Origin: Haematobia irritans
Lineage: Eukaryota > Arthropoda > Insecta > Diptera > Muscidae
Length of the DNA: 64,000 nucleotides
Assembly: GCF_050003625.1 (NCBI RefSeq)
Contig: NC_134397.1
Location: 68,360,669 to 68,424,668 of the forward strand
Direction: 5' to 3'
In this document: piece after piece, positions 34,302 to 45,069 of the stretch
Numbering within the stretch: position 1 is the stretch's first letter
Layout: every line of letters begins with the position of its first letter
The notes under the pieces: model-generated
Told to the model about the DNA's origin: nothing
Seen by the model: the letters and a program-made list of their open reading frames with translations, nothing else
Databases searched by the model: none
Made by a program: the position numbers and the translations under genes

Positions 34302-36135
34302 AACAAGTATATACGGCCGTAAGTTCGGCCAGGCCGAAGCTTATGTACCCTCCACCATGGATTGCGTAGAAACTTCTACTGAACACTGTCACCCACAATC
34401 GAATTACTTGGGTTGCGGTAACACTTGCTGATGGCAAGGTATCTTAAAACTTCTTAACACCGTAATATAAACCACATAGTCCATACGTGGTATATATTAA
34501 GCTACAAAAGGCCGATTAAATACGTATATAATTAAGTTTAAAGTTTCTATAGAAATACAATGTTGACAAAATAAAATGTTGACAACATTTTCTATAGAAG
34601 TAAAATTTGGAAAAAATTTCTATAGAAATAAAAGTTGGAAAAAAATTTCTACAGAAATAAAATTTTGACAAACTTTTCTATAGAAATAAAATTTTGACAA
34701 AATTTTCTATAGAAATAAAATTTTGACAAAATTTTCTATAGAAATAACATTTTGAAAATGTTTTCTATAAAAATGATTATGAACCGATATGGACCAATTT
34801 TTGTGTGATTGGGGATCGGCTATATATAACTATAGACCGATATGGACCAATTTTGGCATGGTTATTAGCGGCCTTATACTAAGACCACGTTGCAAATTTC
34901 AACCGGATCGGATGAATTGATGAATCAAATCTGGGGCTATATATAATTATTGACCGATATGAACCAATTCTTGCGTGTTTGTTAGAGACCACATTCTAAC
35001 AACATGTTCCAAATTTCAACCGGATCGGATAAATTTGGCTCCCCCAGGAGGCTCCGGAGGACAAATCTGGGGATCGATTTATATGGGGGCTATATATAAT
35101 TATGGACCGATATGGACCAATTCTTGCATGGTTGTTAGAGACAACATACTAACACAACGTACCAAATTTCACTCGGATCGGATGACTTTTGCTCCTCTAA
35201 GAGGCTCCGGAGGTCAAATCTGGGGATCGGTTTATATGGGGGCTATATATAATTATGGGCCGATGTAAACCAATTTTTGCATGGTCATTAGAGAACAAAT
35301 ACCAAAACCATGTACCAAATTTCAGCCGGATCGGATGAAATTTGGTTCTCTTAGAGGCTCCGCACGCCAAATCGGGGAATCGGTTTATATGGGGGCTATA
35401 TGTAATTATGGACCGATATGAACCAGTTTTTGCATGGCTGTTAGAGCCCATATACTAACACCATGTACCAAATTTCAGCCGGATCGGATGAAATTTGGTT
35501 CTCTTAGAGGCTCCGCAAGCCAAATCGGGGGATCGGTTTATATGGGGGCTATATATATTATTATGGACCGATATGGACCAATTTTTGCATGATTGTTAGA
35601 GACCATATACTAACACCATGTACCAAATTTCAACCGGATCGGATGAAATTTGCTGCTCTTAGAGCAATCGCAAGCCAAATCGGGTGATCGGTTTATATGG
35701 GGGCTATATATAATTATGGACCGATGTGGACCAATTTTTGCATGGTTGTTAGAAACCATATACTTACACCACGTACCAAATTTCAGCCGGATCGTATGAA
35801 ATTTGCTTCTCTTAGAGAGTCTACAAGCCAAATTTGGGGGTCCGTTTATATGGGGGCTATACGTAAAAGTGGACCGATATGACCCATTTGCAATACCATC
35901 CGACCTACATCAATAACAACTACTTGTGCCAAGTTTCAAGTCGATAGCTTGTTTCGTTCGGAAGTTAGCGTGATTTCAACAGACGGACGGACGGACGGAC
36001 ATGCTCAGATCGACTCAGAATTTCACCACGACCCAGAATATATATACTTTATGGGGTCTTAGAGCAATATTTCGATGTGTTACAAACGGAATGACAAAGT
36101 TAATATACCCCCATCCTATGGTGGAGGGTATAAAA
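34302..36135 (-). mobile_element. DINE-1-like type A element A8, complete
   Basis: It runs from AACAAGTATATACGGCCGTA to CCTATGGTGGAGGGTATAAA. It holds the terminal module, the 29-bp minisatellite (34545-34770), about seven 153-bp units (34810-35880), CAGACGGACGGACGGACGGA (35980-36000) and the core. It is one of the best full-length examples in reverse orientation. Confidence 0.85.
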
Positions 36136-36618
36136 ATATAAAATCAAAAGATTTAACAATTTCCCTTAGTTCAAGAAAAATTTGCGTGTTAGTCGAGATT
36201 CAAATAATATTTGTTAATAATAATTGAAATATTTCCGCCAAATTGCTTTTGATTTGATTTTATATCAGTGTTGCACCTTTTTTGTTCGTTTTCACACGCA
36301 AACGGTGTTGTCATTGCAAGGTGCAATACTGTGGTAACACCATCAAATGTTGTACCATTTGTATGTAACACTTTTTTCCCCAAAAGAAATCACCATTAAT
36401 TTAGAAAATAAAGTTGTTGCATATAAAGAAAAAAAGCTGAAAAAGCGACAAATTAAAATTTGCTTCCTAGAAGCAAGTACACAAAAGCCAAATTTAAAAG
36501 AGAATTGTGTCTTAAAAGTATCCTTACTTGTATTCTCCGCTTCGTTGGGTCAGAATCAATACTAACATTTTTAAAGTAAAGACAAAATCTTTGGAACCGG
36601 GCATGCTTTTTTTCAGTG
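36136..36618. repeat. MITE family S, with unassigned flank
   Basis: 36340-36618 (AAAAAGCTGAAAAAGCGACA, AATTAAAATTTGCTTCCTAG, TTTGGAACCGGGCATGC, ending in TTTTTTTCAGTGTATG) matches 61461-61660 closely. The left part, with AAGTTGTTGCATATAAAG, matches 59526-59626. It is non-coding. 36136-36340 is unassigned. Confidence 0.6.
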
Positions 36619-36675
36619 TATGTATTGCTCCATTTTGCAAGATTTGGCCATAATCGGCTTACTTATTAACTGATC
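36619..36675. mobile_element. DINE-1-like type C fragment C3, left
   Basis: AGATTTGGCCATAATCGGCT and TTATTAACTGATC are type C array sequence. AACTGATC (36668-36675) is duplicated at 38070-38077 by a LINE insertion. Confidence 0.6.
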
Positions 36676-36946
36676 CTAGGGTAGGTTAGGTTAAAGTGGC
36701 AGCCCGATTTATTTTCAGGCTCACTTAGACTATTCAGTCTATTGTGATACCACATTAACTAAAAGTACCTATTATATATGGACACTTCTAGTTTTAACCG
36801 CTGGTCTCTCGATTATTTCCTTCTGTTTCCGCCAATAGTCTTAAGCTGTATGCTCATAAAATTCGCTTAAGCCATTAAACACACAAGAGGAGTTTAATTG
36901 ATTCCTTTTCCTCCGCATCATGACAGCTCGTGCAGTAGTCATTATA

Positions 36947-37881
36947 AAGGGTGATTTGTTAAGAGCTTGATAACTTTAAAAAAAAAAAAAAAACGCATAA
37001 AATTTGCAAAATCTCATCGGTTCTTTATTTGAAACGTTAGATTGGTCCATGACATTTACTTTTTGAAGATAATTTCATTTAAATGTTGACCGCGGCTGCG
37101 TCTTAGGTGGTCCATTCGGAAAGTCCAATTTTGGGCAACTTTTTCGAGCATTTCGGCCGGAATAGCCCGAATTTCTTCGGAAATGTTGTCTTCCAAAGCT
37201 GGAATAGTTGCTGGCTTATTTCTGTAGACTTTAGACTTGACGTAGCCCCACAAAAAATAGTCTAAAGGCGTCAAATCGCATGATCTTGGTGGCCAACTTA
37301 CCGGTCCATTTCTTGAGATGAATTGTTCTCCGAAGTTTTCCCTCAAAATGGCCATAGAATCGCGAGCTGTGTGGCATGTAGCGCCATCTTGTTGAAACCA
37401 CATGTCAACCAAGTTCAGTTCTTCCATTTTTGGCAACAAAAAGTTTGTTAGCATCGAACGATAGCGATCGCCATTCACCGTAACGTTGCGTCCAACAGCA
37501 TCTTTGAAAAAATACGGTCCAATGATTCCACCAGCGTACAAACCACACCAAACAGTGCATTTTTCGGGATACATGGGCAGTTCTTGAACGGCTTCTGGTT
37601 GCTCTTCACTCCAAATGCGGCAATTTTGCTTATTTACGTAGCCATTCAACCAGAAATGAGCCTCATCGCTGAACAAAATTTGTCGATAAAAAAGCGGATT
37701 TTCTGCCACTGATTTTGGTAATAAAATTCAATGATTTGCAAGCGTTGCTCGTTAGTAAGTCTATTCATGATGAAATGTCAAAGCATACTGAGCATCTTTC
37801 TCTTTGACACCATGTCTGAAATCCCACGTGATCTGTCAAATACTAATGCATGAAAATCCTAACCTCAAAAGAATCACCCTT
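36947..37881 (-). mobile_element. DD41D (rosa-like) transposon, copy 2, both ends present
   Basis: 935 bp with inverted ends AAGGGTGATT and AATCACCCTT, flanked by TA (36945-36946, 37882-37883). The LINE sequence reads on across it, so the boundaries are certain. It is internally deleted: the 5' part (NRLTNEQRLQIIEFYYQNQ on the minus strand) joins the catalytic domain out of frame. It is over 99% identical by eye to copy 1 in the shared transposase part. Confidence 0.92.
37056..37709 (-). pseudogene. DD41D transposase, catalytic domain only, open frame
   Basis: About 215 codons are open to TAA at 37056-37058. All three catalytic Asp are present: FSDEAHFW, QQDGATCH and TPLDYFLWG, with 41 residues between the last two. 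The end is HLRRSRGQHLNEIIFKK. The first codon of the open stretch is GTG, not a credible start. A remnant of the true N-terminus (ATG at 37769, MNRLTNEQRLQII) lies in another frame. The helix-turn-helix DNA-binding domains are missing, so it cannot bind its own ends. Confidence 0.88.
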
Positions 37882-38069
37882 TACTTCGCGCCAATAATTT
37901 TTTCGCCAGGCAGCGACCCGTTATTGCAGATATCAGTAGTGATATCTGATGTATTTAGAATACTAACAAATCTAGTGTGCGGTTTATGTTTAGATGGGGC
38001 CATATTTGCGTAGTGTCGTTGCAGCCCTTGCAATTCTTCCATCGAACATTCGCCATCATAACAGCCTTT

Positions 38070-38310
38070 AACTGATCTGAATCAGATCAGTTCATATTTA
38101 GATATAGCTCCCATATATATGTTACGCCTGATTTTCAGCCCTAATAACCTATATTATGGTGTAAATGCTCTCATTTATTAAGCGATCTTACTCAAATGTA
38201 GCACAAGGCAATCTTCTGTAATAGCAACCAAACCTGCAAAATATCATGGTGAAGTGTACACGATATTCGGCCATGCCGAGATTACATCCGTATATACTTA
38301 GTTTGTTGTC
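38070..38310. mobile_element. DINE-1-like type C fragment C3, right
   Basis: CATATTTAGATATAGCTCCC is followed by further type C array. It ends in a diverged terminus: GAAGTGTACACGATATTCGG, CCATGCCGAGATTACATCCG, TATATACTTAG. Confidence 0.6.
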
Positions 38311-38362
38311 TTATATCAACAATACATGGTCTAATTATTCTTTAATTCTAATGAAATATATT

Positions 38363-39345
38363 TGTACACCCTCAAAAAAAATCGCTTCTGTAACATATAC
38401 ACTGAAAAAACAGTGAACCCACCAGGAAGAAAAATTTCGGTTAATTTTAGAAAATTTTGAATATTTTTAGAAAATTTTAACTAAACAGTATAACAAACGC
38501 TGGCATCACGCCGATTTCATAAAAATAAGTAAATATTTTTCGACAAATTCAAGAAAATTTATTAGACTTAATTAATTTTTTTCGCTTGTTAAAGAAAATT
38601 TTGTAGTTTGAAGGAAAAACTTGGAGTTCAAAATTGCAAGTTCATGATGAACGCATTTATAGTAAAATTTACAAATTTAAATAAATATTGAACTATTTTG
38701 TGGAAGACACGAATTTAGTTAATCTTTATCCTTCATTTGTGTACATTTTTTCCTCGGTTTTAGTTAATTTAACTAACGTACACAAAAAATTATTAGAGTA
38801 GAAGAAACTTTCTCCAAACATAATAATTCCATGAACTAAAACAAAGTTAAATTGGCTTTAGTGAAATAGAGGGTTCACTTTTGTTTGAGTGTACCCCAAA
38901 CACATTTTGCTTCAAGCATATATATTTTCAGGATTGGTCCAAACAAAATATTGTTTACATTATTCAAACATATTATGCTTCAACTTAGGGCATACACTGG
39001 TAAAAAAAAATTTAATGAAATTTTCTTTGTGTGGATATATTTTTAAGGCGCCAATTGGTTACTTCCATTATTTTACTTGCAGCATACTCTCTAATTCTCT
39101 CTTTCTAAACACATATATGTTTATAGGCTATTTCTAAATTAATATATGTTTGCATCTAAGAATATTACATTTACAAACATTTTATGTCCCATATATAATA
39201 TGTTCTAACATATTAACATATATGTCTTAAACATGTTATGCTAGTTTATGAACATTATATGCTTGCAATTAAAAATATTGTGTTAAAAATATGAGTTCCA
39301 AACATATAATTTTTACACCCAAACATATGAAAAACAGTATTTGTC
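38363..39345 (+). repeat. AACATAT-rich MITE (family H), interrupted by F1
   Basis: It starts CACCCTCAAAAAAAATCGCT and has many AAACATAT/ATATGTTT motifs. It ends CCAAACATATGAAAAACAGT. The same element is at 61772-63535, and an inverted piece begins at 63900. MITE F1 (38395-38893) is inserted between ACATA and CCCCAAACA. Confidence 0.6.
38395..38893 (-). repeat. MITE family F1, inverted copy
   Basis: It begins ACACTGAAAAAACAGTGAAC and ends GTTCACTTTTGTTTGAGTGT, with TA at both flanks. The interior is the complement of the copy at 39783-40287. About 500 bp, non-coding. Confidence 0.8.
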
Positions 39346-39390
39346 GTCCGTGTATGGCAACACTGAACAATTAAATTGACATATTAACGG

Positions 39391-39603
39391 CCATTTTCAT
39401 GTAGCTCCGTTAGGCTTTAACTGTCAGTTAACAGAAAGTAAATTGCAAATGTCTTTTCTCCAGTTAACTTTAACTGAAAAATTTCTAGCAGTTAAGCTCC
39501 TAACTGACATAAGAATGTATAGACAAGATGACAGATATGTCCATAGATCGGTTTAAAAATTAGATAGCTAACGTAGCACTAAGGGAGCTTCATGAAAATG
39601 GGG
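39391..39603. repeat. Small MITE with imperfect 25-bp inverted ends
   Basis: CCATTTTCATGTAGCTCCGT at the left pairs with CCATTTTCATGAAGCTCCCT (complement) at the right. The interior has GTTAACTTTAACTG-type inner repeats. 39604-39782 is unassigned. Confidence 0.6.
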
Positions 39604-39782
39604 GTAAATAACATATCAAATTTTGCCTTATTTTTTGGCAGTTTCTTATTACGTTTAGCATTATTTTAATGATTTTTTAGCTGTGATCACAATTTGTTGA
39701 ACTGCAAATGCATTTATGAAAATAAGGCCAAATATACATTTGATCCGATATATGTTTGTCAGGTTTAGGAAGCGTCATCAAC

Positions 39783-40287
39783 ACTCAAAACAAAAAGTGA
39801 ACTCTCTATTTCACTAAAGCCAATTTAACTTTATTTTAGTTCATGGAATTAATATGTTTGGATAAAGTTGTCTTTACTCTAATATTTTTTTGCATACGTT
39901 GGTTATATGAACTAAAACATGGGAAAAAATTATACACAAATTAAGCATAAAGATTTACTAAATTCGTATTTCTCACAAAATAGTTCATTATTTCTTTAAA
40001 TTTGGAAATTTTATTACAAATGCGTTCATCATGAACTTCGCATGTCACTAAAGACATTCTTGCAATTTTCAACTCCAATTTTTTCCTTCAAACTAAAAAA
40101 TATTCTTTAACAAGTGAAAAAAATTAATTATGTCTAATAAACTTTCTTGAATGTGTCGAAAAATATTTATTTATTTTTGTGATATCGGCGTTAGTAATAC
40201 TATTTAGTTAAAATTTTCTAAAAATATTCAAAATTTTCTAAACTAAACCAAAAGTTTTCTTCCTGGTGGGTTTACTGTTTATTCAGT
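39783..40287 (+). repeat. MITE family F1, direct copy
   Basis: ACACTCAAAACAAAAAGTGA begins it, then TCTCTATTTCACTAAAGCC, CGTTCATCATGAACTTCGCA, and an end of GGTGGGTTTACTGTTTATTC. About 505 bp, matching 38395-38893 in inverted orientation 0.9 kb away. Confidence 0.8.
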
Positions 40288-41556
40288 GAAGGATTACATT
40301 GTGCCAAATTTGAATGAAGTCGTTTGATAAACAAGGTTGTTATGGACATATATATGAAAATCGCGTGATATACCGAATACGTGATATGGAAGCTATATCT
40401 AAATATAATAGCGGTCATCTTTGTGGCAAATAATTCACCAACAATGAGTCCAAAAAATAGACCGTTGGCACTCCCTATATTGAGAATGAGCACTCCTAAC
40501 GACCTCAAAATATTGCACTGAATGTTTTTAAGTTGGTTCCCTTGATTATAGTATATATTTTGTTTTTCATTTTTGTAATATTCAAATTGTGAACCAATAA
40601 TAATAAAAACTAAGTCATGTCATAATTTCTATATTTGCGATTCTATGTGTGCCGGCTTATGGTTGCTATTGGTACCTAGTAACCTCCATATATCTATCCA
40701 TATGATATTGTGGACAGAACTGGTTTTTTCCATCTTTCAATTAAACTATTTTACGCATTTGTGTATTACACCATCGTAGTCAAAGCTAAGTAAATCGCAG
40801 CTTCATAGGTAATGCAAAAACAACAAACGACACTTGTCTCTGTTGTCCATCCGGCCATACGTTTGTCCCTCCAATACATCCTTATTTCGTTTATGAGTTG
40901 CAAAGCACGCATGCGTCGTTGTCGTCATCACTGTCCACCATTGAGCTAGCAAATAAGCTCACATTATTACTTCATAGTCTAGGTTTATGGCTCAAGTATT
41001 ACCTGTTCACTGGAATGGATGTTTCGGAGAAGCCGTATTCAGTATTTGTCGTTGCAATTATTGCTACGCTACTGTGGATGCTGCCGCCAACACAACCATT
41101 GCCAATAACAGCAGGCATCACTGCTGCTGACTAGCGACCCACCGATCCTCTACTGATCTCGTTTTACGCAGTTATTTATCTAAAAATGCCTGTCTGTCTG
41201 TCTGCATGTTTATTTATCCGTCCGTCCGTCCGTCCTGCTATATTCGCATTGTAGTCACATTTTGCAGTGGCTTTGTTGTTGTCATTTTTTGTTGTTTTTT
41301 GTTTTGCTTAGGCTATTTGCTGACCTTGATCTAGAATCGCTATCTTTCCTCCACTTGCAACGAACCTGAACCGGTGCGTGCGAATAAGTGGCTCGATTTG
41401 TAATATATTGTTTTTTATTGTTGATGACGCACTGTGGTTTATGTATTGTTGTTTGGGATTAATTCCAGTGACCTAGAATAATATGAAGTTGTATTTATAA
41501 TCCTCTTGAAAATAAATCGACTTAAAAATTGGTCTGATGGTTAATTTTAAAATGTA
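40288..41556. other. Unassigned, apparently single-copy
   Basis: No repeat family is recognised, apart from a short TCCGTCCGTCCGTCC tract at 41217. An ORF at 40898-41134 (78 codons) has no known motif. Base composition is less AT-rich than the surroundings, compatible with host intronic or intergenic DNA. Confidence 0.4.
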
Positions 41557-42985
41557 ACAAGTATATACGGCTGTAAGTTCTGCCAGGCCGAATCTTATGT
41601 ACCCTCCACCATGGATTGCATAGAAACTTGTACTAAAGAATGTCAAGGTATCTTAAAACTTCTTAACACCGGCTTCTCAATTTTAAGTTAGTCCATACGG
41701 GGTATATATTACATAAAAAATTTTGACAAAATTTTCTATCCTATAGAAATAAAATCTTTAAAAAAAATTTTATTGTAATAAAATTTTGACAAACTTTTCT
41801 ATAGAAATGCAATTTTGACAAAATTTTCTATAGAAATAAAATTTTGACAAAATTTTTTATATAGAAATAAAATTTTGACAAAATTTTCTATAGAAATAAA
41901 ATTTTGACAAAATTTTCTATAGAAATAAAATTTGAAAAAATTTTCTATAGAAATAAAATTTTTACATATAACTATAGACCGATATGGACTAAGTTTGGCG
42001 TGGTTGTTAGCGGCCATATACTAGCGCAATGTACCAAATATCATAATGTACCAAATTTCAACCGGATCGGATGAATTTTGCTCCTCCAAGAGCTCCGGAG
42101 GTCAAATCTGGGGATCGGTTTAAATGGGGACTACATAGAATTATTGACCGATATGGACCAATCTTTGCATGGTTGTTAGAGACCATATACTAACACCACG
42201 AACCAAATTTCAACCGAATTGGATGAATTCTGCTCATCCACGAGGCTCCGGAGGTCAAATCTGGGAATCGGTTTATATGGGGGCTATATATAATTATGGA
42301 CCGATGTGGACCAATTTTTGCACGATTGTTAGAGACCATATACTTACACAATGTACCAAATTTCAGCCGGATGGGATGAAATTTTTTTCTCTTAGAGGCT
42401 TCGTAAGCCAAATCGGGAGATCGGTTTATATGGGGGCTATATATAATTATGGACCGATGTGGACCAATTTCTGCACGATTATTAGAGATCATATAATAAC
42501 ACCATGTACCAAATTTCAACCGGATCGGATGAATTTTGCTCCTCCAAGAGGCTCCGCAAGCCAAATCTGGGGATCGGTTTATATGGGGGCTATATATAAT
42601 TATGAACCGATGTGGACCAATTTTTGCACAATTGTTAGAGACCATATAATAACACCATGTACCAAATTTCAACCGGATCGGATGAATTTTGCTCCTCCAA
42701 GAGGCTCCGCAAGCCAAATTTGAGCGTCGGTTTAGGGGGGCTATACGTCAAAGTGGTCCGATATGGCCCATTTGTAATACCACATCAATAACAACTACTT
42801 GTGCCTAGTTTCAAGTCGATAGCTTGTTTAGTTCGGAAGTTAGCGCGATTTTAACAGACGGACGGATGGACGGACGGACATGCTTCGATCGACTCTGAAT
42901 TTCACCACAACCCAGGTCTTAGAGCAATATTTCGATGTGTTACAAACGGAATGGTAAAGTTATATCCTATGGTGGAGGGTATACC
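41557..42985 (-). mobile_element. DINE-1-like type A element A9
   Basis: It runs from ACAAGTATATACGGCTGTAA to CCTATGGTGGAGGGTATACC. The terminal module is shortened, then a 29-bp minisatellite (41710-41965), about five 153-bp units (41965-42760), GGACGGACGG and the core. Both strands are open over 42169-42723 (184 codons plus, 175 codons minus), an artefact of the array period. Confidence 0.8.
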
Positions 42986-43030
42986 AAGCTTGGCACATAA
43001 ACATGTATGTGTTAATATATTAGAATATAT

Positions 43031-43236
43031 AGGGGTATGTTCCGATATTCGGAATCGCAAAAAAAAATTTCATTTGGCGATATTTTCTTAACCCTAAAAT
43101 ATACAAATTTAAATTTTGGCAACATAGATCCCTTTGATAAGAAGTTCAAATACAAATTTAATTTAAGTTCTCAATTTTTCCTTTCTAAGAAATCTAAATT
43201 CTTGCCATTTGCGATTCCTAATATCGGAACATGGGG
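43031..43236. repeat. Small MITE with about 25-bp inverted ends
   Basis: GGGGTATGTTCCGATATTCG with GAATCGCAAA at the left pairs with the complement of TTTGCGATTCCTAATATCGG and AACATGGGG at the right. It is 206 bp and AT-rich. It explains the 100-codon ORF at 43037-43339, which is not a gene. Confidence 0.75.
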
Positions 43237-43392
43237 TATAATGTTTGGGACATCACATTGTCGAGAGAGAATAGAAAAAAAAGATGAATATGGCCGTGAA
43301 AAAGATAAAGAGAGCCATCAAAATAACACAGTGAGATAATCAAATGGGAGCAAATGGGGCTCTAGTTGAGAGACATATTTTGTTGTGGATTT

Positions 43393-43652
43393 ACACGCAG
43401 AGAACAAAACGTTTGGTAAACGTGTACCAAAAGCGTTTTTCTTTTGTTACGAGTTTTTTGAATTTCTTCGAAAATTTCAAACTTTTAAATATCACCAAAA
43501 AAATTCGTTTGTTACAAAATTTTTATTTTTTCAATAAATAAAATATATTTTTATATTTCGTTTATATCAAGCACTGTTCTTGTCTGACTTTAAGTCTTTA
43601 ATAAGACACATTTTACAGTTTCATAGTAAAAATTTAATATAGTAGTATGTAC
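43393..43652 (+). repeat. MITE family K copy
   Basis: TACACGCAGAGAACAAAACG, ACGTGTACCAAAAGCGTTTT, TGTTACAAAATTTTTATTTT and CTTTAATAAGACACATTTTA match 31524-31800. It ends TAATATAGTAGTATGTAC, next to another MITE. Confidence 0.7.
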
Positions 43653-44425
43653 ACAGAAAAAAATTTCCGTAGTTATACTAACGCTAAATTTAATTTATTT
43701 TTTTGGAAACAATTTATTTGCTTGTAGTTCAATTTTATTATTTTTATCGACATTTTCCACAACTTAATGAAATCTTACTTTTTTAAGTATATCTCAAAAA
43801 TTTTATGAACTAAACGTGAGTATAAAGTTCAATGACCGTACACATAAGTTCAATATGAACTAAAGCAAAAGAAGATTTTCGTACGATTCCCAAAAAAAAA
43901 GTAAGAATGAACTACTGTATGGTTAAAATGGTCATGATTTGGCGCCAATGATTTTCTTCTGTACTTTTAGTTAATTTTTTCTTCTATGAGATGATGTAGT
44001 TTCGTGAACTGCACACCCAGAGAAGGAATATGATCACCTCAACCATGTTTCAAGAGCAAAATGTTATTTTTGAATGGTGACCATGTAACATGTTTGTCGC
44101 AACCATGTTATTTTCTCGGAGGTTATGTGTCTGATTTCGGCAAGCATATTATTTTTGGCGAGAAAAGAACATTTTTGCCATAAACATGTTACATGGTTAC
44201 CATCCAAAAATAACATTTTGCTCTTGAAACATGGTTGAGATGATCATATTCCTTCTCTGCGCGCAGTTAAAATATACGAAATCACGAAACAGGGCATTCA
44301 AATTTCCTGGTTTTAACAACGCTTTGTGGAAATCTCAACATATGGAGTAAAAATTCAGTTCAATTTTCGTGCGAGGTAGTTCATTCTTCCTATAAAACAG
44401 TTCACTTTTTTTCGGTGTAATGTTG
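43653..44425. repeat. MITE family G, split by a palindromic MITE
   Basis: It starts ACACAGAAAAAAATTTCCGT. After the insertion it resumes at 44266 and ends near TTCACTTTTTTTCGGTGTAA. Its AGTTCATGAACT-like motifs and end sequence suggest a distant relation to family F1. Non-coding. Confidence 0.5.
44024..44265. repeat. Near-perfect palindromic (foldback) MITE
   Basis: The left arm CAGAGAAGGAATATGATCAC, CTCAACCATGTTTCAAGAGC, AAAATGTTATTTTTGAATGG is repeated inverted in the right arm almost base for base for about 80 bp. A short spacer (GGAGGTTATGTGTCTGATTT) separates the arms. Single arms occur at 24545-24640 and 34205-34282. Confidence 0.85.
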
Positions 44426-44429
44426 AACA

Positions 44430-44900
44430 CCTTTTCGGAATCTTCCGAACATATCTGGGATATAGTAAAAAAAAAAAACATAAAAACACGTTTTGGTTTT
44501 AGATCGAAGCAGGGATCGAACCCAGGACTCTTGGTATGCAAGTCGGACGTACCAACCACAGCTCCACGGTGGCCAACTAAATGTAGGTTTCTGTTAAATA
44601 AAATTAGTTTGATCTGCTCGTGGGAGCCGTAAACTATGCTATATAAACATAACTTATAAGACTGAAATAAATAAATAAATAAATAAATAATTATCTATTG
44701 ACGACAATAACAGCTACGTAGCCCAGTGGATAGTGTGTTGGCTGACAAATTGCATGGTCCGCGGTTCGATTCTCCGTCCCGGCGAAAGTTAAAATTTAAA
44801 AAAATTATAAAATCGTATAAGTTCTTCTACATTGTTTGTATTACAGAAAAATGTGCTAAGAACTAAAAAACCTCGTGGAAGTGATTAATTAAAAAAAAAA
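44430..44900. mobile_element. Twin-headed element with two divergent tRNA-like heads (copy 1)
   Basis: Head A lies on minus at 44508-44575, with B box GGTTCGATCCC at 44512-44522 and a weak A box. Head B lies on plus at 44712-44785, with A box TAGCCCAGTGG (44719-44729) and B box GGTTCGATTCT (44763-44773). The heads point outward and are joined by about 130 bp with an (AAAT)n run (44667-44693). The same arrangement occurs inverted at 61985-62303. The predicted acceptor stems do not pair, so these are not tRNA genes. Confidence 0.7.
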
Positions 44901-44963
44901 TAAGTATATACGGCCGTATGTTCAGCCAGGCTGATTAGGTGGGCAAATTTCAACCAGATCGGA
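44901..44963 (-). mobile_element. DINE-1-like type A element A10, left fragment
   Basis: AAGTATATACGGCCGTATGT and CAGCCAGGCTGA are followed directly by array sequence CAAATTTCAACCAGATCGGA. The last 8-12 bases (AACCAGATCGGA, 44952-44963) are the LINE target duplication. The terminal module is mostly deleted. Confidence 0.7.
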
Positions 44964-45069
44964 ATTATTTCAACCGTCGAACGGAACGGACGTGTTTTTT
45001 AATAGCGGATAAAATCATCGTAATAAGTACCTACTACGAATTTCAAGTGTGGTGGGATATTAGGCCACC
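44964..45069 (+). promoter_or_regulatory. LINE 5' leader with possible internal promoter
   Basis: The leader is 106 bp. GGACGTG at 44988-44994 lies about 25 bp from the 5' end. It resembles the downstream promoter element used by several insect LINEs, which carry their promoter inside the transcribed region. The function is inferred from position and wording only. Confidence 0.4.

Larger units (their letters stand above)
36676..38069 (-). mobile_element. Old 5'-truncated LINE fragment split by a DD41D transposon
   Basis: GTAGGTTAGGTTAAAGTGGC at the 3' end and GTTTTAACCGCTGG are the 3' UTR. CTCATACAATAGTC-like and GGCAGCGACCCGTTATTGCA regions match the ORF2 C-terminal coding part of the LINE at 44964. 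An 8-bp duplication AACTGATC flanks it. It has many substitutions and an internal deletion, so it is older than the other two copies. Without the inserted transposon it is about 460 bp. Confidence 0.85.

Noticed and set aside
37056..37709. Active transposase gene
   Set aside because: The catalytic domain is open, but the DNA-binding N-terminus is missing and the upstream remnant is out of frame.
40898..41134. Membrane-protein-like ORF
   Set aside because: It has 78 codons, no recognised family and no splice or start support.
43037..43339. 100-codon ORF as a small gene
   Set aside because: Most of it lies within a 206-bp MITE with 25-bp inverted ends.
44712..44785. Functional tRNA gene
   Set aside because: The promoter boxes are good, but the clover-leaf cannot be closed and the same block recurs in a composite repeat at 61985-62303.
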